A stretch of 50,429 bases of DNA from DASVWH01 sp036389715 (GCA_036389715.1 DASVWH010000112.1:1-50429); one strand, 5' to 3'; counted from the first letter of the stretch, positions 14,362 to 23,000 are shown. Notes: generated by a model from the sequence alone, not told the origin. Program-made: numbers and translations.

Positions 14362-15756
14362 ATGAGTACGCGCCAGTTCCGTAAAATCCTGATTGCCAAT
14401 CGCGGCGAGATTGCATGTCGAATTATCTGGACGTGCAAGGAGATGGGTATCAAGACTGTCGCCGTTCACAGTACGGCCGACCGCGATTCGCTGCACGTGC
14501 TCTTTGCAGACGAGCACATCTGCATCGGCCCAGCGCCCTCTGCGCAGAGCTACCTGAACATCCCGGCCATCATCAGCGCCGCCGAGATTTACAACGTTGA
14601 CGCGATTCATCCGGGCTACGGCTTTCTGGCCGAGTCCTCATACTTCGCGGAAATCTGCGAGGCCTGCAACATCAAGTTCATCGGGCCGCGTCCGAGCGTC
14701 ATTCAGATGATGGGCGATAAGGTCGAGGCGCGGCGCGCGATGCAGGCGGCGGGCGTTCCCATCCTGCCGGGCAGCCCCGAGCCGCTCGAAACTGAAGAAG
14801 AGGCGCTCAGGCTGGCGCGCGAGATCGGGTTTCCCGTGATCGTCAAAGCGGCGGCGGGCGGCGGCGGGCGCGGGATGCGCATCGTTCGCTCCGAAGATGA
14901 GCTCGGCACGGCGCTCGAATCCGCTTCGACCGAAGCGGCGGCCGCTTTCAAGAACGGCGACGTTTACATCGAACGCTACATCGAGCGCCCGCGCCACATC
15001 GAGATTCAGGTCCTGGCCGACGAGCACGGCGAATGCGTGCACCTCGGCGAGCGCGAATGCACGATTCAGCGCCGTCATCAAAAGCTCCTGGAGGAAGCGC
15101 CCTCGCCCGTGCTCTCTCAGTCGCTGCGCGAGCAGATGGGCGCGGCCGCGGTCGAAGCCTGTAAGCGCATCGGCTATTCCAGCGCGGGAACCTTCGAGTT
15201 TCTGCTGGACGAGGACGACCGCTTCTACTTCATGGAGATGAACACGCGCATCCAGGTCGAGCATCCCGTGACGGAGATGGTCACGCTGACGGACATCGTG
15301 CGCAACCAGATCAGGATCGCCGAGGGCGAGCCGCTCGGCTTTACGCAGGACGACGTGCTGATTCGCGGCCATTCCATCGAGTGCCGGATCAATGCCGAAG
15401 ACCCGGAGACCTTCACGCCTTCGCCCGGCCAGATTACGGCCTTCAACCTGCCGGGCGGCCCCGGCGTGCGCGTTGACACGGCCGCCTATCCGGGCTACAC
15501 CGTGCCGCCTTTTTACGATTCGATGATTGCCAAGGTGATCGTCCACGCGCGGACGCGCCAGCTTGCCATCGCGCGTATGCGGCGCGCCCTGGAGGCGATG
15601 GTCGTCGAAGGAATCAAGACGACGATCCCGCTCCAGTTGAAGATTATGAACGACCCGAACTTTCAGGCGGGCCAGTTCTCGACCAAGTTTATGGAGCAGT
15701 TTCTGTCGAATAACGGGGTCAAGCCGCCGTCCAGAAATACGGCCTCCTCGCGTTGA
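14362..15756 (+). CDS. accC: Acetyl-CoA carboxylase, biotin carboxylase subunit
   Basis: ATP-grasp enzyme that carboxylates biotin on AccB. ATG 14362 gives MSTRQFRKILIANRGEIACRII and 464 residues; the upstream frame is repeat sequence. Seen: GYGFLAES, the glycine-rich ATP loop VKAAAGGGGRGMRIV, HIEIQVLADEHG, the RRHQKLLEEAPSP segment, and MEMNTRIQVEHPVTE at the active site. No SD is visible: the 30 nt before the ATG are ctgctca repeats. Translation may therefore depend on coupling with accB or on an unstructured start. Confidence 0.97.
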   Translation: MSTRQFRKILIANRGEIACRIIWTCKEMGIKTVAVHSTADRDSLHVLFADEHICIGPAPSAQSYLNIPAIISAAEIYNVDAIHPGYGFLAESSYFAEICEACNIKFIGPRPSVIQMMGDKVEARRAMQAAGVPILPGSPEPLETEEEALRLAREIGFPVIVKAAAGGGGRGMRIVRSEDELGTALESASTEAAAAFKNGDVYIERYIERPRHIEIQVLADEHGECVHLGERECTIQRRHQKLLEEAPSPVLSQSLREQMGAAAVEACKRIGYSSAGTFEFLLDEDDRFYFMEMNTRIQVEHPVTEMVTLTDIVRNQIRIAEGEPLGFTQDDVLIRGHSIECRINAEDPETFTPSPGQITAFNLPGGPGVRVDTAAYPGYTVPPFYDSMIAKVIVHARTRQLAIARMRRALEAMVVEGIKTTIPLQLKIMNDPNFQAGQFSTKFMEQFLSNNGVKPPSRNTASSR

Positions 15757-15782
15757 CGCTTGTGCGCCGGTGACACTATAAT
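15753..15782 (+). promoter_or_regulatory. Sigma-70 promoter for rplU-rpmA
   Basis: TTGACG (15753-15758), an 18-nt spacer, TATAAT (15777-15782, perfect). It overlaps the accC stop codon. Start of transcription is expected near 15789, about 45 nt before rplU. Confidence 0.8.
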
Positions 15783-15834
15783 AAACGACTTTTCGATGGT
15801 GGGTTTTCCTTACCGAGCAGGAGATAGAAGAGAA

Positions 15835-16143
15835 ATGGCTTACGCAATAATTAGGACCGGCGGCAAACAATTTCGCGTCGAGGCGGGAAAGACCCTCCGC
15901 GTGCCTTCGATCAACAAGCCCGCCGGTGAATCGGTCGAGCTCGACGTGCTGATGATTGCAGGTGAGGAGGGCGCGAAGGTCGGCGACGCCCTCGGCGACG
16001 GCGCGCGCGTCGCGGCCACAATCGTGGACCACGGACGCGGCACGAAAATCATCGTCTTCAAAAAGAAGCGTCGCAAGCAGTACAAGCGCACGCAGGGCCA
16101 TCGCCAGAACTACACGACGCTGAAGATTGATTCGATAGGGTAA
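15835..16143 (+). CDS. rplU: 50S ribosomal protein L21
   Basis: 23S rRNA-binding protein. ATG 15835 (SD ggagatag) gives MAYAIIRTGGKQFRVEAGKTLRVP and 102 residues, the standard length. The C-terminal part KIIVFKKKRRKQYKRTQGHRQNYTTLKIDSI is diagnostic. It is preceded by its own strong promoter and followed by rpmA, and obgE comes next, the widely conserved rplU-rpmA-obgE order. Confidence 0.98.
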   Translation: MAYAIIRTGGKQFRVEAGKTLRVPSINKPAGESVELDVLMIAGEEGAKVGDALGDGARVAATIVDHGRGTKIIVFKKKRRKQYKRTQGHRQNYTTLKIDSIG

Positions 16144-16150
16144 AACCGAA

Positions 16151-16215
16151 GTGATGAGTCATCTAGTGATGAGCAGTAGCTTTAACTCATCACTCATGAC
16201 TCATCATTCATTACT
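16151..16215 (+). repeat. Heptamer inverted repeat, family D (gatgagt/actcatc), rplU-rpmA
   Basis: Left arm 16151-16178 (gtgatgagtcatctagtgat...) and right arm 16184-16215 with units actcatc, actcatg, actcatc, attcatt. It begins 7 nt after the rplU stop. The rpmA SD (ttggag) follows immediately. Confidence 0.8.
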
Positions 16216-16228
16216 TGGAGTTTTAGTC

Positions 16229-16522
16229 ATGGCACATAAAAAAGGGGTCGGCTCTTCGCGCAACGGCCGCGATTCGTCGGCGCAGAGATTAGGGTTGAAG
16301 AAATTCGGCGGCGAGCGCGTCCTGGGCGGCAACATCCTGGCACGCCAGCGCGGCACGAAGTGGAAGCCGGGCAAAAACGTCGGCCGCGGCAAGGATGATA
16401 CGTTGTTTGCCTTGATTGACGGTTTCGTCAAGTTTGAAGATAAGGGACGTTCGGGGAAGTTCATCAGCGTCTACCCGGAAGCCGCCGCGCTCGAATTGGA
16501 AGCGCCAGCGGCAGCCGCATAG
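16229..16522 (+). CDS. rpmA: 50S ribosomal protein L27
   Basis: Its N-terminal arm reaches the peptidyl-transferase centre. ATG 16229 gives MAHKKGVGSSRNGRDSSAQRLGLKKFGGERV in 97 residues. The sequence starts directly with AHKK, so it lacks the cleavable N-terminal extension of Firmicutes L27. The longer frame from 16151 translates the repeat. The Ala-rich C-terminus is unconserved. Confidence 0.97.
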   Translation: MAHKKGVGSSRNGRDSSAQRLGLKKFGGERVLGGNILARQRGTKWKPGKNVGRGKDDTLFALIDGFVKFEDKGRSGKFISVYPEAAALELEAPAAAA

Positions 16523-16550
16523 GGCTCTGAAGATTGCAGCCCGCATTGAT

Positions 16551-16606
16551 GCGACGCCCGCGCCGAGTGCTTTCACTCCCTAAAGTGCCGGGCGTCGCTT
16601 TCAATT
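16551..16606 (+). terminator. Terminator after rplU-rpmA
   Basis: gcgacgccc (16551-16559) pairs perfectly with gggcgtcgc (16590-16598), a 9-bp GC-rich stem with a partly structured 30-nt loop, followed by tttcaattt. Confidence 0.6.
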
Positions 16607-16687
16607 TAAGGAGGCCGCCCGGCCTGTCGTCTTCAGCAACCAAAGCTGGCTGCTGCCGACTCCTGGTCTCCGGCCGCCTGACACTGA

Positions 16688-17749
16688 ATGTTTATTGATC
16701 GCACCAAAATCCACGTCGAAGGGGGACACGGCGGCAACGGCGTGACGGCCTTCCGCCGTGAAAAGTTTGTCCCGCGCGGCGGGCCTTCGGGCGGCGACGG
16801 CGGGCGCGGCGGCGATGTCTGGATAGAGGCCGACGAATCTCTCAATACGCTGCTCCATCTTCGCTACAATCCAGAGCATGTTGCCGAGCGCGGGCGTCAC
16901 GGCGAAGGCTCCAAGCGTTCGGGTCACAACGGCGAGGACATAGTCGTGCGCGTTCCCGTCGGCACGCAGGTCTACAATGCGGCGACCGGAGAGCTGCTTC
17001 ACGATTTCACCGAGAGCGGCGAACGATGGCTGGCGGCCAAGGGTGGGCGCGGCGGCTTCGGCAATTCTCATTTCGCAACTTCGACCAACCGCGCGCCGCG
17101 CTATCACCAGGAGGGGAGCCCCGGCGAAGAGGTAGAGCTTCAGTTGGAGTTGAAGCTGCTGGCGGATGTCGGCCTCGTCGGCTTTCCGAACGCGGGGAAA
17201 TCAACGCTCATCTCGACCATCTCGGCCGCCAGGCCGAAGATCGCGGACTATCCCTTTACGACGCTTGAGCCGCATCTGGGCGTAGTGGATATGGGCGGCT
17301 TTCGGACCTTCGTCGTCGCGGACATTCCCGGCCTGATCGAAGGCGCGCACAAGGGCGCGGGCCTCGGCGATCGCTTTCTGCGCCACGTCGAAAGGACCAA
17401 GCTCCTGCTGCACCTGGTGGATGTCTCTTCGGCGTCGGGGCGCGATCCTGTTTCCGACTACGAGACGATCAATCGTGAGCTGGGGGCTTACGACGAGCAG
17501 CTCGCGCTCCGCCCACAGCTCGTCGTCGCCACCAAGCTCGACGCGCTCGATGAGCCGGAGCGCCTGGAGCGTTTGCGCCAACGCGCCGCCGCCGACGGCA
17601 GACCCTTTTACGCCATCTCTTCGGCCACGAAGCAGGGCGTCAGAGACCTGGTCAACGCGATGGTCGGGGCGCTCGACGAGATGCGCGAAGAACGCGAGGG
17701 CGGGACGCTTGGAGGACGCGACGATGCGGCCATTCAACGCAGCGCCTGA
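16688..17749 (+). CDS. obgE: GTPase Obg
   Basis: Ribosome-associated GTPase of 50S maturation and stress response. 353 residues. The Gly-rich Obg fold spans residues 1-157 (GGHGGNGVTAFRREKFVPRGGPSGGDGG). The G domain has G1 GFPNAGKS (165-172), switch DYPFTTLEPHLGVV, G3 DIPG (212-215) and G4 TKLD (282-285), where Thr replaces the usual Asn. There is no C-terminal OCT domain. The ATG has no obvious SD. It heads a run ending at comF. Confidence 0.95.
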   Translation: MFIDRTKIHVEGGHGGNGVTAFRREKFVPRGGPSGGDGGRGGDVWIEADESLNTLLHLRYNPEHVAERGRHGEGSKRSGHNGEDIVVRVPVGTQVYNAATGELLHDFTESGERWLAAKGGRGGFGNSHFATSTNRAPRYHQEGSPGEEVELQLELKLLADVGLVGFPNAGKSTLISTISAARPKIADYPFTTLEPHLGVVDMGGFRTFVVADIPGLIEGAHKGAGLGDRFLRHVERTKLLLHLVDVSSASGRDPVSDYETINRELGAYDEQLALRPQLVVATKLDALDEPERLERLRQRAAADGRPFYAISSATKQGVRDLVNAMVGALDEMREEREGGTLGGRDDAAIQRSA

Positions 17750-17837
17750 AGCGCGCCGCCCGTTGTCTGTCAAGACCATGAATCCGGCAGAAGTCTGCCT
17801 CGTCAGCCAGAGCCTCTTTTGCCGAGCGTTGCCCGGC

Positions 17838-17859
17838 CCGCCCGTCCGGGCGGCTCTTT
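17838..17859 (+). terminator. Possible weak terminator between obgE and nadD
   Basis: ccgcccg (17838-17844) and cgggcgg (17847-17853) form a very GC-rich stem followed by ctcttt. It ends only 6 nt before the nadD start, so it may equally modulate nadD translation. Confidence 0.35.
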
Positions 17860-17864
17860 GACCT

Positions 17865-18548
17865 ATGGAGCGGCCGAGGCGCATAGCCCTCTACGGGGGC
17901 ACGTTCGATCCGGTTCACGTCGGCCACATCAGGGTGGCGCATGATCTTTCAAAGCTGTTCGCGCTCGACGAAGTGCTCTTGATACCGGCCCACGTTGCGC
18001 CGCACAAGCGTGTGACGAAGGTGACGCCCGCGCTGCATCGTTACGCGATGCTCGCGCTGGCGACGCAGCAGGAAGCGGCGCTGCGTGTCTCGACCGTCGA
18101 GCTGGATGCGCCGGAGAAGCCTTACACGGTCGAGACGCTCTCGCGGATGCAGGAGAGCCTGGGCCGCGACGCGCGCCTCTTCTTCGTGATGGGAGCGGAT
18201 TCCTGGATGGAGATTACGACCTGGCGCGAGTGGGAACGCCTGCTCGGATTGACGCATCAGATCGTCGTCACGCGCCCCGGCTATGAATTGAGCACGGCGC
18301 ACGTGACGCCCGCGATCCGTCAGAGGATTATTGACCTGCGCGACGCGGACAGCCGGGAGACGGGCGCGCACATGGTCGAGGAAGGCGAGGCGGCCAGGAT
18401 TTACGTCACCGATGCTGTCAATCTGGATGTCTCGGCAACGGAGATTCGCCGCGCGGTGCGCGAGGGCAGAGATGCCGGTTGGACAAGGCTGGTCCCGCCG
18501 CCTGTGGCGGATTACATCAAAAAATACAGGCTCTATAGAGACGTATGA
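17865..18548 (+). CDS. nadD: Nicotinate-nucleotide adenylyltransferase
   Basis: Converts nicotinate mononucleotide + ATP to deamido-NAD. 227 residues; the nucleotidyl-transferase motif GGTFDPVHVGH lies at residues 11-21, and the second motif VSATEIRRAVREG is near the C-terminus. It overlaps rsfS by 4 nt (ATGA), the common nadD-rsfS pairing in bacteria. A roughly 25-residue stretch (ADSRETGAHMVEEGEAARIY) lies before the second motif, where many homologues have only a short linker. Confidence 0.95.
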   Translation: MERPRRIALYGGTFDPVHVGHIRVAHDLSKLFALDEVLLIPAHVAPHKRVTKVTPALHRYAMLALATQQEAALRVSTVELDAPEKPYTVETLSRMQESLGRDARLFFVMGADSWMEITTWREWERLLGLTHQIVVTRPGYELSTAHVTPAIRQRIIDLRDADSRETGAHMVEEGEAARIYVTDAVNLDVSATEIRRAVREGRDAGWTRLVPPPVADYIKKYRLYRDV

Positions 18549-19054
18549 ACGAGAACACATCAATTAAGGAACAGGTGCTGCACCCGGAGCAGAGCGCAAA
18601 GGCTTCGGCAGCGGTCAAAACCGGCGGTGCTGCGGAACAGGAAGCGCGCGACGCTGCCTCCTGCGATGAGGCGCTCGACGAGCGTGTCTGCGCAGCGCTA
18701 CGGGCGGCGAGCGACAGGAAGGCGCTGGAGCTGGTCGTCTTAGACCTGCGCGAGCTGGCGAGCTTTACGGACTACTTCATTATCACGAGCGGGACGAACG
18801 TCCGGCAGGTCCAGGCCATCGCCGATGCGGTCGTTGACCAGTTGAAGCAGCAGGGATCGAGGCCCGCGCGCGTCGAAGGCTACAACACGGCGGAGTGGGT
18901 GCTGGTTGATTACGGCGACTTCATCGTGCATGTCTTTGAAGACAAGGCCCGCCGATTTTATGACCTTGAAAGGCTCTGGCGCGATGCCGTGCGCGTGCCG
19001 CTGCCCGCCGAGCTGGCGGGGCCGGGCGAAGGCTCTTTGAGAACAGAATCGTGA
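18545..19054 (+). CDS. rsfS: Ribosomal silencing factor RsfS
   Basis: Binds L14 (encoded at 1245) and blocks subunit joining in stationary phase. The DUF143/Iojap core is LELVVLDLRELASFTDYFIITSGTNVRQVQAIADAV and VEGYNTAEWVLVDYGDFIVHVFEDKARRFYDLERLW. About 50 extra N-terminal residues, low-complexity, make it 169 rather than 105-120. It overlaps nadD (ATGA) and the next gene (GTGA), indicating coupled translation. Confidence 0.95.
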   Translation: MNENTSIKEQVLHPEQSAKASAAVKTGGAAEQEARDAASCDEALDERVCAALRAASDRKALELVVLDLRELASFTDYFIITSGTNVRQVQAIADAVVDQLKQQGSRPARVEGYNTAEWVLVDYGDFIVHVFEDKARRFYDLERLWRDAVRVPLPAELAGPGEGSLRTES

Positions 19055-20022
19055 TCGAGCTGGTGGCGCTGTCGGAAGCGATGCGCGAGGTGGTACGCCT
19101 CGCCGCGAGGGTCGCTACGACGGACGCCAACGTGCTCGTGACGGGCGAATCCGGCGCGGGCAAGGACGCGCTCGCGCTCTTCATCCACGCGCATTCCGGG
19201 CGCGGCGAGGCCGCGCTGGTGAAGATAGACTGCGCGGCGCTGCCGAGCGAGCTGCTCGAAGCAGAGCTGTTCGGCTACGAGCGCGGCGCGTTCACGGGTG
19301 CGACAGAGGCCAGGCCGGGGCGTCTGGAGACCGCGCACAAGGGCACGCTCGTGCTCGACGAAATCGCGCATCTTTCGACCGACGCACAGGCCAAGCTGCT
19401 GCGCGTCATCGAGGAGCGCGAGTTCGAGAGGTTGGGCGGGCGGCGCAAGGTCAAGGTTGACGCGCGGCTGATTGCGCTGACGAACGTGGACCTGGACGAG
19501 GCCGTCAGGCGGCGCGCGTTTCGCGAAGACCTCTTCTATCGTCTCAACGTCGTGCGTCTTCACGTCCCACCGCTGCGCGAGCGGCGCGCCGATATAGAGA
19601 CGCTGGCGCGCGGCTTTGTGCAGGCTTACGCGGCCAAGCACGGCCGCCCCGTGACGAAGATAACGGGAGAAGCGCTGGCCGTTCTCAGGGAGTATGATTT
19701 CCCCGGGAACGTCCGCGAGCTGGCCAACACGGTCGAGCGGGCGGTCATCGTGGCGACGGAGCCGCAGGTGCGGGCCGCCGATCTGCCGGAAGCGATGCGC
19801 GCCGCCGTTTCGCTGCTCAAAAGAGGGACGACGTGGCGCTCGCTGGCCGAACTCGAAGCCGACTACATACGCGAGACGCTGGCTTTGGTTAAAGGCAACA
19901 AGACCGAGGCCGCACGCCTGCTCGGCATCAGCCGCAAGAACCTCTACGAGAAGCTCGCGCGGTACAAAGTGGAGGTCGCCGCTCAGCCGACGGACGCCGC
20001 CGGGGGTGAAGCCGACAGTTGA
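19051..20022 (+). CDS. Sigma-54-dependent activator, AAA+ plus Fis-type HTH, no sensor domain
   Basis: Bacterial enhancer-binding protein that remodels sigma-54 RNA polymerase using ATP. The 323 residues comprise only an AAA+ domain and a DNA-binding domain: Walker A GESGAGKD (32-39), intact GAFTGA loop (79-84) that contacts sigma-54, Walker B LVLDE (100-104), FREDLFYRLN with the arginine fingers (157-166), and a Fis-like HTH TEAARLLGISRKNLYEKLARY (285-305). No receiver, GAF or PAS domain precedes it, as in PspF. GTG start 19051 overlaps the rsfS stop by 4 nt. The target promoters are unknown. Its coupling to ribosome-silencing genes suggests control of growth or stress state (inference). Confidence 0.92.
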   Translation: MIELVALSEAMREVVRLAARVATTDANVLVTGESGAGKDALALFIHAHSGRGEAALVKIDCAALPSELLEAELFGYERGAFTGATEARPGRLETAHKGTLVLDEIAHLSTDAQAKLLRVIEEREFERLGGRRKVKVDARLIALTNVDLDEAVRRRAFREDLFYRLNVVRLHVPPLRERRADIETLARGFVQAYAAKHGRPVTKITGEALAVLREYDFPGNVRELANTVERAVIVATEPQVRAADLPEAMRAAVSLLKRGTTWRSLAELEADYIRETLALVKGNKTEAARLLGISRKNLYEKLARYKVEVAAQPTDAAGGEADS

Positions 20023-20049
20023 CATCCGGCCTCTCAGGGCCCTGCTCCT

Positions 20050-20511
20050 ATGCGCTTTCGCCTGATCTGGATCGGTAAGACGAAGAACGAGCATCTGCGC
20101 TCGCTCGTCGCGGAGTACCTGGAGCGGCTCAAGCATTTCGTCCGCTGCGAGGTGACGGAATTGCGGGAAAGCCAGGCGCGCTCGGAGCGTGAAGGCATCG
20201 AAGAAGAAGGCAAGCGCATCATAGCCGCGCTCCGCCCCGAGGCGTTGACAATCCTGCTCGATGTCGAGGGGCGCGAGTGGACCTCGCCCGCGCTGGCAAG
20301 CGAAATTGAGAAGTGGCAGGTCGGCGGCAGACGTGAGGTGGCCTTCATCATCGGCGGTCATAACGGGGTCTCGGCAGAAGTGGCGGCACGCGCTGATGTG
20401 CGCTGGTCGCTCTCTGCGCTGACCTTGACGCACGAGATGGCGCGGCTCCTGCTCGCCGAACAACTATATAGAGCTTATACGATCATTCAGGGATTGCCGT
20501 ATCAGAAGTAG
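20050..20511 (+). CDS. rlmH: 23S rRNA (pseudouridine1915-N3)-methyltransferase RlmH
   Basis: SPOUT methyltransferase modifying helix 69 of 23S rRNA on assembled 70S ribosomes. 153 residues with MRFRLIWIGKTKNEHLRSLVAEYLERL, LLDVEGREWTSPALA, the SAM-loop FIIGGHNGVSAEV and LSALTLTHEMARLLLAEQLYRAYTI. The C-terminus reads GLPYQK, whereas many homologues, including E. coli, end with a His-containing HPYH motif. The His residues are absent here. It frequently neighbours rsfS and nadD in bacteria. Confidence 0.93.
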   Translation: MRFRLIWIGKTKNEHLRSLVAEYLERLKHFVRCEVTELRESQARSEREGIEEEGKRIIAALRPEALTILLDVEGREWTSPALASEIEKWQVGGRREVAFIIGGHNGVSAEVAARADVRWSLSALTLTHEMARLLLAEQLYRAYTIIQGLPYQK

Positions 20512-20534
20512 AACCGGAGGATTAATCTAAAAAG

Positions 20535-20903
20535 ATGGATAAAAGGAAAGTTAAAACTTACAGGGACAGGCTGCTGGGGCGGCGCGAGGGGCTCGTCGGG
20601 CAGGTCATGGAAGCCGAGCAGTACAGCCGCGAGCGTGATTCCGAAGCCACGCAGGACCCGGCCGATATGGCCGCCAACGCTTATACGAAAGAGCTTTTAT
20701 TCTCCATGTCGGCCAATGACCGCCGTCTGCTCGAACTGATAGACGAGGCGCTGGTGCGCATTGAAGCGGGCGGCTACGGCGAGTGCGTGCATTGCGGCGA
20801 GCCGGTGCAGGAGCGGCGGCTGGAAGCCGTCCCCTGGGCCCGCCATTGCCTGCGCTGCCAGGATTTACAGGAGCGCGGACTGCTCAACGAAGACGACGAA
20901 TAG
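20535..20903 (+). CDS. TraR/DksA-family zinc-finger protein
   Basis: Probable RNA-polymerase secondary-channel or general stress regulator. 122 residues: an N-terminal coiled coil, a tip region including DPADMAANAY (41-50), and a four-Cys zinc finger (Cys84, Cys87, Cys105, Cys108) in GECVHCGEPVQERRLEAVPWARHCLRCQ. The tip has the acidic Asp-Pro-Ala-Asp pattern found in this family, but not the exact DxxDxA of E. coli DksA. SD ccggagg is 14 nt upstream of ATG 20535, longer than usual spacing. Paralogues such as YocK or YteA cannot be excluded. Confidence 0.88.
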   Translation: MDKRKVKTYRDRLLGRREGLVGQVMEAEQYSRERDSEATQDPADMAANAYTKELLFSMSANDRRLLELIDEALVRIEAGGYGECVHCGEPVQERRLEAVPWARHCLRCQDLQERGLLNEDDE

Positions 20904-21074
20904 AAGAAACCCCTTCTTGCGTGCCATAATCACGGCCGCGCGGCTTGAGAGATTCAAGCTGCGTGGCCGTCACCGTTTTCGGTCATGCGCTTTTCGTCCG
21001 GCTGCTCTCCTTTTCGCCGGGCTCGTTTCAATTTCGTCGGAGCTGTTTCAAGTTTCGCCAGCAGAGTGTCGCCG

Positions 21075-21845
21075 ATGAGTTTGCTCAAGCAGGCAGCCGG
21101 TTCGCTCTACGATGCGGCGCTCGCGCTCTGTTACCCGCGCGCGTGTGCTGTCTGTGGGGAAAGCGTCGAAGCACGGGCGGACGGCGCTGCGTGCGCCGCG
21201 TGCTGGGAAAAGACGCGCCTCTTTTCCGCGGCGGATGCGTGCTGTTGGAAATGCGGCAGGCCAGCAGCGGGCGTCGCATTTAAGGAGAAGGAGCGCGCGG
21301 GAATACGCTGCCGCCGCTGCGAGCCGGAGAGCTTTGCGGCGGCGCGCGCCTGCGGCGTTTACGAAGGAGCGCTCCGGGCCTCGGTCCTGGCCTTGAAGCG
21401 CGAGCCCTCTGTCGCACGCAGGCTCGCCCGGCTGCTCTTTGAAACGCAGCGCCGCGAGCCGCTGCGGGACGCGACGCGCATCCTGCCCGTCCCGCTGCAT
21501 CCCCAAAGGATGCGCGAGCGGGGCTTTAACCAGGCCGCGCTGCTGGGGCGCGCTCTGGCCCGCACGGCGCACCTTCCGCTGGACGAATGGAGTCTTGCCC
21601 GGACGCGGCACACGGAGCGCCACCGGGCAGGGATGGACGAACGAGCGCGGCGCGAAAGCGTCGAGGCGGCCTTCGAGGTCAGACGGCCAAGGCTCGTCGC
21701 GGGCGAGCGCGTCCTGCTCGTTGACGATGTCTTCACGACGGGCGCGACCGTCAACGCCTGCGCCCGAGTCTTGAAGGAAGCAGGAGCCTTGGAGGTATTC
21801 GTCCTGACATTAGCCCGGCCTTTGGCAGACCCGAAATCAGGATGA
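21075..21845 (+). CDS. comF: ComF family phosphoribosyltransferase-like protein
   Basis: Homologue of ComFC, needed for DNA uptake in competent bacteria, though widespread also in non-competent species. ATG 21075 gives 256 residues. The N-terminal zinc-ribbon cysteines are Cys24, Cys27, Cys40 and Cys43, and a second set is at 57/60 and 79/82. ILPVPLHPQRMRERGFNQA is canonical, and the PRPP-loop motif VLLVDDVFTTGAT spans 213-225. Upstream starts (20985 in frame) lack conservation. No other com genes are in the window. Confidence 0.9.
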   Translation: MSLLKQAAGSLYDAALALCYPRACAVCGESVEARADGAACAACWEKTRLFSAADACCWKCGRPAAGVAFKEKERAGIRCRRCEPESFAAARACGVYEGALRASVLALKREPSVARRLARLLFETQRREPLRDATRILPVPLHPQRMRERGFNQAALLGRALARTAHLPLDEWSLARTRHTERHRAGMDERARRESVEAAFEVRRPRLVAGERVLLVDDVFTTGATVNACARVLKEAGALEVFVLTLARPLADPKSG

Positions 21846-22002
21846 GTCTAAGCGCCGCAGCCGAGTTCACGTTCCGTCTATATTCTCGCCGCCACCTGAT
21901 TTTCAGGCGCAATCTGAAGGATGCCCTGTTAAAGTGGCTGCGCTCTTAATGCTGAGCGTTGGGCCTTTGGAAATCCTGCTCGACAACGCGCGAACGCCAA
22001 CC

Positions 22003-22034
22003 TCTGACCTCTGGTATCTGACATCCGACATCTG
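22003..22034 (+). repeat. Heptamer repeat, family F (tctgaca), comF-pip
   Basis: Units tctgacc, tctggta, tctgaca, tccgaca read with a 7-nt period directly before pip. No left arm is recognisable in the 201-nt spacer (21846-22046), which otherwise shows nothing identifiable. Confidence 0.65.
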
Positions 22035-22046
22035 TATGATGTCTTT

Positions 22047-23000
22047 ATGAAAACCTTGTACGCTCCCATCGAGCCTTTCGACCAGGGCATGTTGCCGGTC
22101 TCGCCCGTCCATACCATCTACTATGAGCAGTGCGGGAACCCGGAAGGCCAGCCGGTGATTTTTCTGCACGGCGGGCCGGGCGGCGGGACAGTGCCCGACT
22201 ACAGGCGCTACTTCGACCCGCAAGCCTACCGGATAGTGCTCTTCGACCAGCGCGGCTCTGGCAAGAGCACGCCGCACGCCAACCTCGAAGAGAATACGAC
22301 CTGGCATCTCGTCTCCGACATCGAAAGCCTGCGCGAGCGCCTGGGCATTGAGAGCTGGATGGTCTTCGGCGGCTCCTGGGGCAGCACGCTCGCGCTGGCC
22401 TACGCCCAGACGCATCCCCGGCGCACGCGCCAGTTGGTCCTGCGCGGCATCTTTCTCTGCCGCCCGAAAGAGATCAGGTGGTTTTACCAGGAAGGCGCGA
22501 GCGCCATCTACCCGGACGTGTGGGAGCAGTACCTGCGCGTCATTCCCGAAGCGGAGCGGGGCGATATGTTGAGCGCGTACCATCGGCGGCTGACAAGCGA
22601 CGACGAAGCGGTCAGGCTGGAGGCGGCGCGCGCCTGGAGCATCTGGGAGGCCAGCACTTCAAAGCTCTTTCCAGACCCGGACCTCATCAGCGGTTTCGGC
22701 GAGGCGGAGTTCGCCCTCGCCTTCGCCCGCATCGAGTGCCACTACTTCATGAACAACGCCTTCTTCGACACGGACAATTACCTGATCGAGAACGTCTCGA
22801 AGATACGCCACATCCCGGCCGTCATCGTGCAGGGTCGCTACGATGTCGTCTGCCCGATGATGAGCGCCTGGGAGCTGCACACGGCATGGCCGGAAGCAGA
22901 GCTGCGGGTCATCCAGGACGCGGGCCACTCGGCCTCCGAGCCCGGCATCATTGACGCGCTGGTTGATGCCACAGACCGCTTCAGGGAGACCGGAAATTAG
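22047..23000 (+). CDS. pip: Proline iminopeptidase
   Basis: Alpha/beta-hydrolase of peptidase family S33 that releases N-terminal proline from peptides in the cytosol. 317 residues, the family length. Oxyanion HGGPGGG is at 41-47, FDQRGSGKSTPHANLEENTTW is the typical segment, the nucleophile Ser110 lies in GGSWGS, and Asp266 and His294 complete the triad (QGRYDVVCP, DAGHSA). No signal peptide. The start lacks a clear SD; the leader is heptamer repeat. Confidence 0.95.
   Translation: MKTLYAPIEPFDQGMLPVSPVHTIYYEQCGNPEGQPVIFLHGGPGGGTVPDYRRYFDPQAYRIVLFDQRGSGKSTPHANLEENTTWHLVSDIESLRERLGIESWMVFGGSWGSTLALAYAQTHPRRTRQLVLRGIFLCRPKEIRWFYQEGASAIYPDVWEQYLRVIPEAERGDMLSAYHRRLTSDDEAVRLEAARAWSIWEASTSKLFPDPDLISGFGEAEFALAFARIECHYFMNNAFFDTDNYLIENVSKIRHIPAVIVQGRYDVVCPMMSAWELHTAWPEAELRVIQDAGHSASEPGIIDALVDATDRFRETGN

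Noticed and set aside
20922..20930. Extended -10 TGC-CATAAT upstream of comF
   Set aside because: The first base of the hexamer is wrong and no -35 is found; comF is probably co-transcribed from upstream.
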